Below the pieces are notes generated by a model that saw nothing but the letters and a program-made list of their open reading frames with translations, did no database searches and was not told the origin of the DNA. From NCBI GenBank assembly GCA_016649625.1, contig JAENXI010000035.1:1-7366 (forward strand): 7,366 nt of DNA, in the 5' to 3' direction. Below are positions 5,334-7,366 of the stretch, piece by piece. A program made the position numbers and the translations under genes. The stretch comes from Candidatus Bathyarchaeota archaeon (GTDB lineage Archaea > Thermoproteota > Bathyarchaeia > Bathyarchaeales > Bathycorpusculaceae). Every line of letters begins with the position of its first letter. The stretch's first letter is position 1.

Positions 5334-5666
5334 TTGTCTTTAATTATCTATCGTTGGCACTTTATTTGTTATATATTTGGTCTTTGTTACACTAATTTTC
5401 TAATTTTATAATTTCTAAATCCACATGAATTAGTAGAATTTTCTAAATTTCCAGATTCTATTTATTGCCACACTGAAAAGTTATAAGTAATTTTTTCCAG
5501 AAAAAACACAATAATAACAGAAAAAGCACTGTAAGATAAAATACCTAAAAAATAAACTTACACGGATGGAGTGGGTGTTCTTTGTTATATGTATTCTGCT
5601 TTTAGAAGCATGTCAATCGAAAAATTAATTAGAACTCCACCAGATTTAAATTAATAGGTTTTTTAA
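5334..5666. other. AT-rich spacer upstream of catalase
   Basis: About 330 bases without a supported gene. AT-rich elements near 5618-5630 (AAAAATTAATTAG) and 5644-5655 could serve as the catalase TATA region, but none is at an unambiguous distance. No clear operator palindrome such as a PerR-type box was found. A 20-codon frame at 5566-5628 resembles a lipoprotein leader but lacks a ribosome site. Confidence 0.35.
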
Positions 5667-7118
5667 TTGAATAACAAACAAAATAAGTTGACCAAGAATT
5701 TTGGTGGAAGCGTAGACAATGATCAAAATTCAGTAACAGCTGGGTCACGCGGTCCAGTTTTAATGCAAGATGTTCATTTAATTGAAAAATTAGCACACTT
5801 CAATAGAGAAAGAATACCAGAACGAGTCGTCCACGCTAAAGGCGCAGGAGCAGGAGGATACTTTGAGGTTACAAAAGATATAACCAAATACACAAAAGCA
5901 AAGTTCCTCTCAGAAATAGGCAAAAAAACTGAAGTTTTTGCAAGATTTTCCACGGTCGGTGGTGAAAAAGGATCAGCTGATGCTGAACGCGACCCCAGAG
6001 GATTTGCAATAAAATTCTACACCGAAGAAGGAAACTATGATCTTGTTGGAAACAACACACCAGTATTCTTTATCCGCGATCCCCTAAAATTTCCAGATTT
6101 TATTCACACCCAAAAACGTAATCCAGAAACCAACCTTAAGGATGCAAATATGTTCTGGGATTTTCTTTCTTTAACACCAGAGTCTCTTCACCAAGTAACG
6201 ATTCTATTTTCTGATAGGGGAACGCCTAGGGCTTTTCGCAACATGAACGGTTATGGAAGCCACACATTCAAATGGTATAATCAAGATAATGAATCATTTT
6301 GGATCAAGTACCATTTTAAAACCGATCAGGGTATAGATAATTTCACTCGACAAGAAGCTGATCAAATAAAAGCAGTTGATCCAGATAGCGCTACAAGAGA
6401 TCTTTTTAACGCAATCAAGAAAGCAAATTATCCGTCATGGACTCTTCAAGTTCAAGTAATGCCCGTGAAAGACGCTGAGACGTACAGGTTTGATGTTTTT
6501 GATGTAACTAAAGTTTGGCCTCACAGTGATTATCCTGTAATGGAAGTGGGAAAAATGGTTCTGAATCGAAACCCAAGCAATTATTTTGCAGAAGTAGAAC
6601 AGGCAGCATTTTCACCAGGCAATTTTGTACCAGGCATAGCTGCTTCTTTAGACAAAATGCTTCAAGGTCGTCTTTTTGCTTACCAGGATGCCCATCGATA
6701 TAGATTGGGACCAAACTATCACCTGTTACCAGTTAATCGAGCTAAAGCAGTGACAACTATGAATTATCAACGTGATGGAAACATGCGTTTTGATTCTAAC
6801 GGTGGCGGCACACCGAACTATTATCCGAATAGTTTTGGTGGTCCAGAACCTGATATCCAAACAATTGAGCCATCTTATGAGGTCTCAGGCAAAGTTGCGC
6901 GTCAACCTTATACTCATCCAAATGATGATTTTGTGCAACCTGGAAATCTTTACCGAAAGGTCATGACAGATCAGGATCGCACAAATCTTGTTGGCAATAT
7001 TGTTTCTCATCTTTGCAACGCTAAAAAAGAAATTCAGATTAGACAAGCAAAAATATTCTATAAAGCTGACTCAGAGTATGGACAACGCATTGCTGATGGC
7101 TTAAACATAAATATTTAG
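5667..7118 (+). CDS. katA: Monofunctional heme catalase, small-subunit type
   Basis: A 483-residue cytoplasmic catalase that converts hydrogen peroxide to water and oxygen, normally as a heme-b homotetramer. Seen: the active-site His in [14 protein letters not shown] (H56), heme-side Ser/Arg in RFSTVGGE, catalytic Asn in [14 protein letters not shown] (N129), [12 protein letters not shown], and the proximal heme ligand Tyr in [18 protein letters not shown] (Y339). Spacing matches the bovine enzyme residues H75, N148 and Y358 with a constant offset of 19. Length fits the small-subunit class (about 480-500), which often binds NADPH. Residue 63 is Gly, where most family members carry His, Tyr or Phe (G-A-x-G-Y-F). 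No ATG is available near the N-terminus; the TTG at 5667 has AGGT seven bases upstream (5656-5659) and gives the usual N-terminal arm. Sequence is close to bacterial KatA, so transfer from bacteria is likely but inferred. Confidence 0.97.
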   Translation: MNNKQNKLTKNFGGSVDNDQNSVTAGSRGPVLMQDVHLIEKLAHFNRERIPERVVHAKGAGAGGYFEVTKDITKYTKAKFLSEIGKKTEVFARFSTVGGEKGSADAERDPRGFAIKFYTEEGNYDLVGNNTPVFFIRDPLKFPDFIHTQKRNPETNLKDANMFWDFLSLTPESLHQVTILFSDRGTPRAFRNMNGYGSHTFKWYNQDNESFWIKYHFKTDQGIDNFTRQEADQIKAVDPDSATRDLFNAIKKANYPSWTLQVQVMPVKDAETYRFDVFDVTKVWPHSDYPVMEVGKMVLNRNPSNYFAEVEQAAFSPGNFVPGIAASLDKMLQGRLFAYQDAHRYRLGPNYHLLPVNRAKAVTTMNYQRDGNMRFDSNGGGTPNYYPNSFGGPEPDIQTIEPSYEVSGKVARQPYTHPNDDFVQPGNLYRKVMTDQDRTNLVGNIVSHLCNAKKEIQIRQAKIFYKADSEYGQRIADGLNINI

Positions 7119-7192
7119 AAACACAAGCATCACAAACACTCTTCTATCCGATGCTAAGTCTTCTTTAAAAAAGAGATATCTTAGTGTACTTC

Positions 7193-7221
7193 TTTTTTTG
7201 ATTAAATTTTAATCAAAAAAA
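7193..7221. terminator. Palindromic T-run/A-run terminator after catalase
   Basis: Seven T, then GATTAAA, a single central T, TTTAATC, then A-run: perfect 14-base arms around one base. It starts 75 bases after the catalase stop. Both strands begin with a T-run, so it could stop transcription from either direction; a weaker CTAAG...CTTAG hairpin precedes it at about 7154-7184. Confidence 0.5.
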
Positions 7222-7352
7222 ACCAAAATGGTAGTGCATCTTCTATAGTATGAAATAAGCAGGAGTCAAGATGTACTTATGGTAGATGGATTTTGAGGAA
7301 GAAAAGTATGCCCATTAATACCATCTTACCTTTAATTGTGGAATAGTGAAAA

Positions 7353-7366
7353 GGAAACTACCATGA
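7353..7366 (+). CDS. Possible start of a further gene, cut by the window edge
   Basis: GGA at 7353-7355 lies seven bases before an ATG at 7363. Only the start codon and one base are inside the window, so nothing about the product can be said. Given the AT-rich setting this may be chance. Confidence 0.2.

Noticed and set aside
5566..5628. 20-codon frame resembling a lipoprotein leader (MEWVFFVICILLLEACQSKN)
   Set aside because: No ribosome site, no continuation, and hydrophobic leaders arise easily by chance in AT-rich DNA.
7271..7366. ATG after AGGAG at 7271 with the frame continuing through TAG and TAA
   Set aside because: Gives only a four-residue peptide, and the continuation shows no recognisable protein pattern.
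1..7366. CRISPR arrays, tRNA or rRNA genes, insertion sequences
   Set aside because: No regularly spaced repeats, cloverleaf-like stretches, transposase motifs or terminal repeats were seen on either strand.

Overview
The window looks like a low-GC (about one third G+C) archaeal chromosome segment. The sequence signs are archaeal-type TATA boxes about 35-45 bases upstream of several start codons, Shine-Dalgarno sites that include GTGAT (complementary to the 3' end of archaeal 16S rRNA), frequent TTG start codons, and poly-T stretches just after stop codons. Protein families seen (ASCH domain, UbiA-type prenyltransferase, zinc ribbon plus UDG-like protein, small archaeal-style membrane and Cys/His proteins) fit an uncultured archaeon, perhaps a Bathyarchaeia-like lineage. 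That taxonomic guess rests on sequence style only and is weak.

Layout from left to right: the 3' part of a UbiA-family polyprenyl transferase (+); a membrane-anchored flavodoxin-like protein (-); a small two-helix membrane protein with a clear TATA box and Shine-Dalgarno site (-); a SnoaL-like / ester-cyclase-type protein (+); an ASCH-domain protein (-); a zinc-ribbon protein with a uracil-DNA-glycosylase-like body (-); a 74-residue Cys/His protein (+); and a full-length heme catalase (+). The last bases hold a ribosome-binding site and ATG that may begin another gene. The genes appear to be single transcription units on alternating strands with wide spacers. I see no operon and no convincing multi-gene system, defence island, CRISPR array, tRNA or rRNA.

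The most unusual property is that the spacers are not empty. Reading them codon by codon shows several gene relics that ORF calling would miss: a winged-helix regulator fragment (about 1424-1489), a reading frame broken by TAG and TGA that ends in a motif reminiscent of condensation-domain acyltransferases (1791-2036), a protein-like frame after the ASCH gene (2741-2905, minus), two relics between the ASCH and UDG-like genes (3295-3414 and 3561-3706, the latter with an apparent one-base deletion), and the C-terminus of a glycoside hydrolase with one in-frame TAA (5190-5333). Together they suggest an accessory region that has recently gained and lost genes. Catalase is the one complete, clearly enzymatic oxidative-stress gene; it may be a bacterial-type acquisition.
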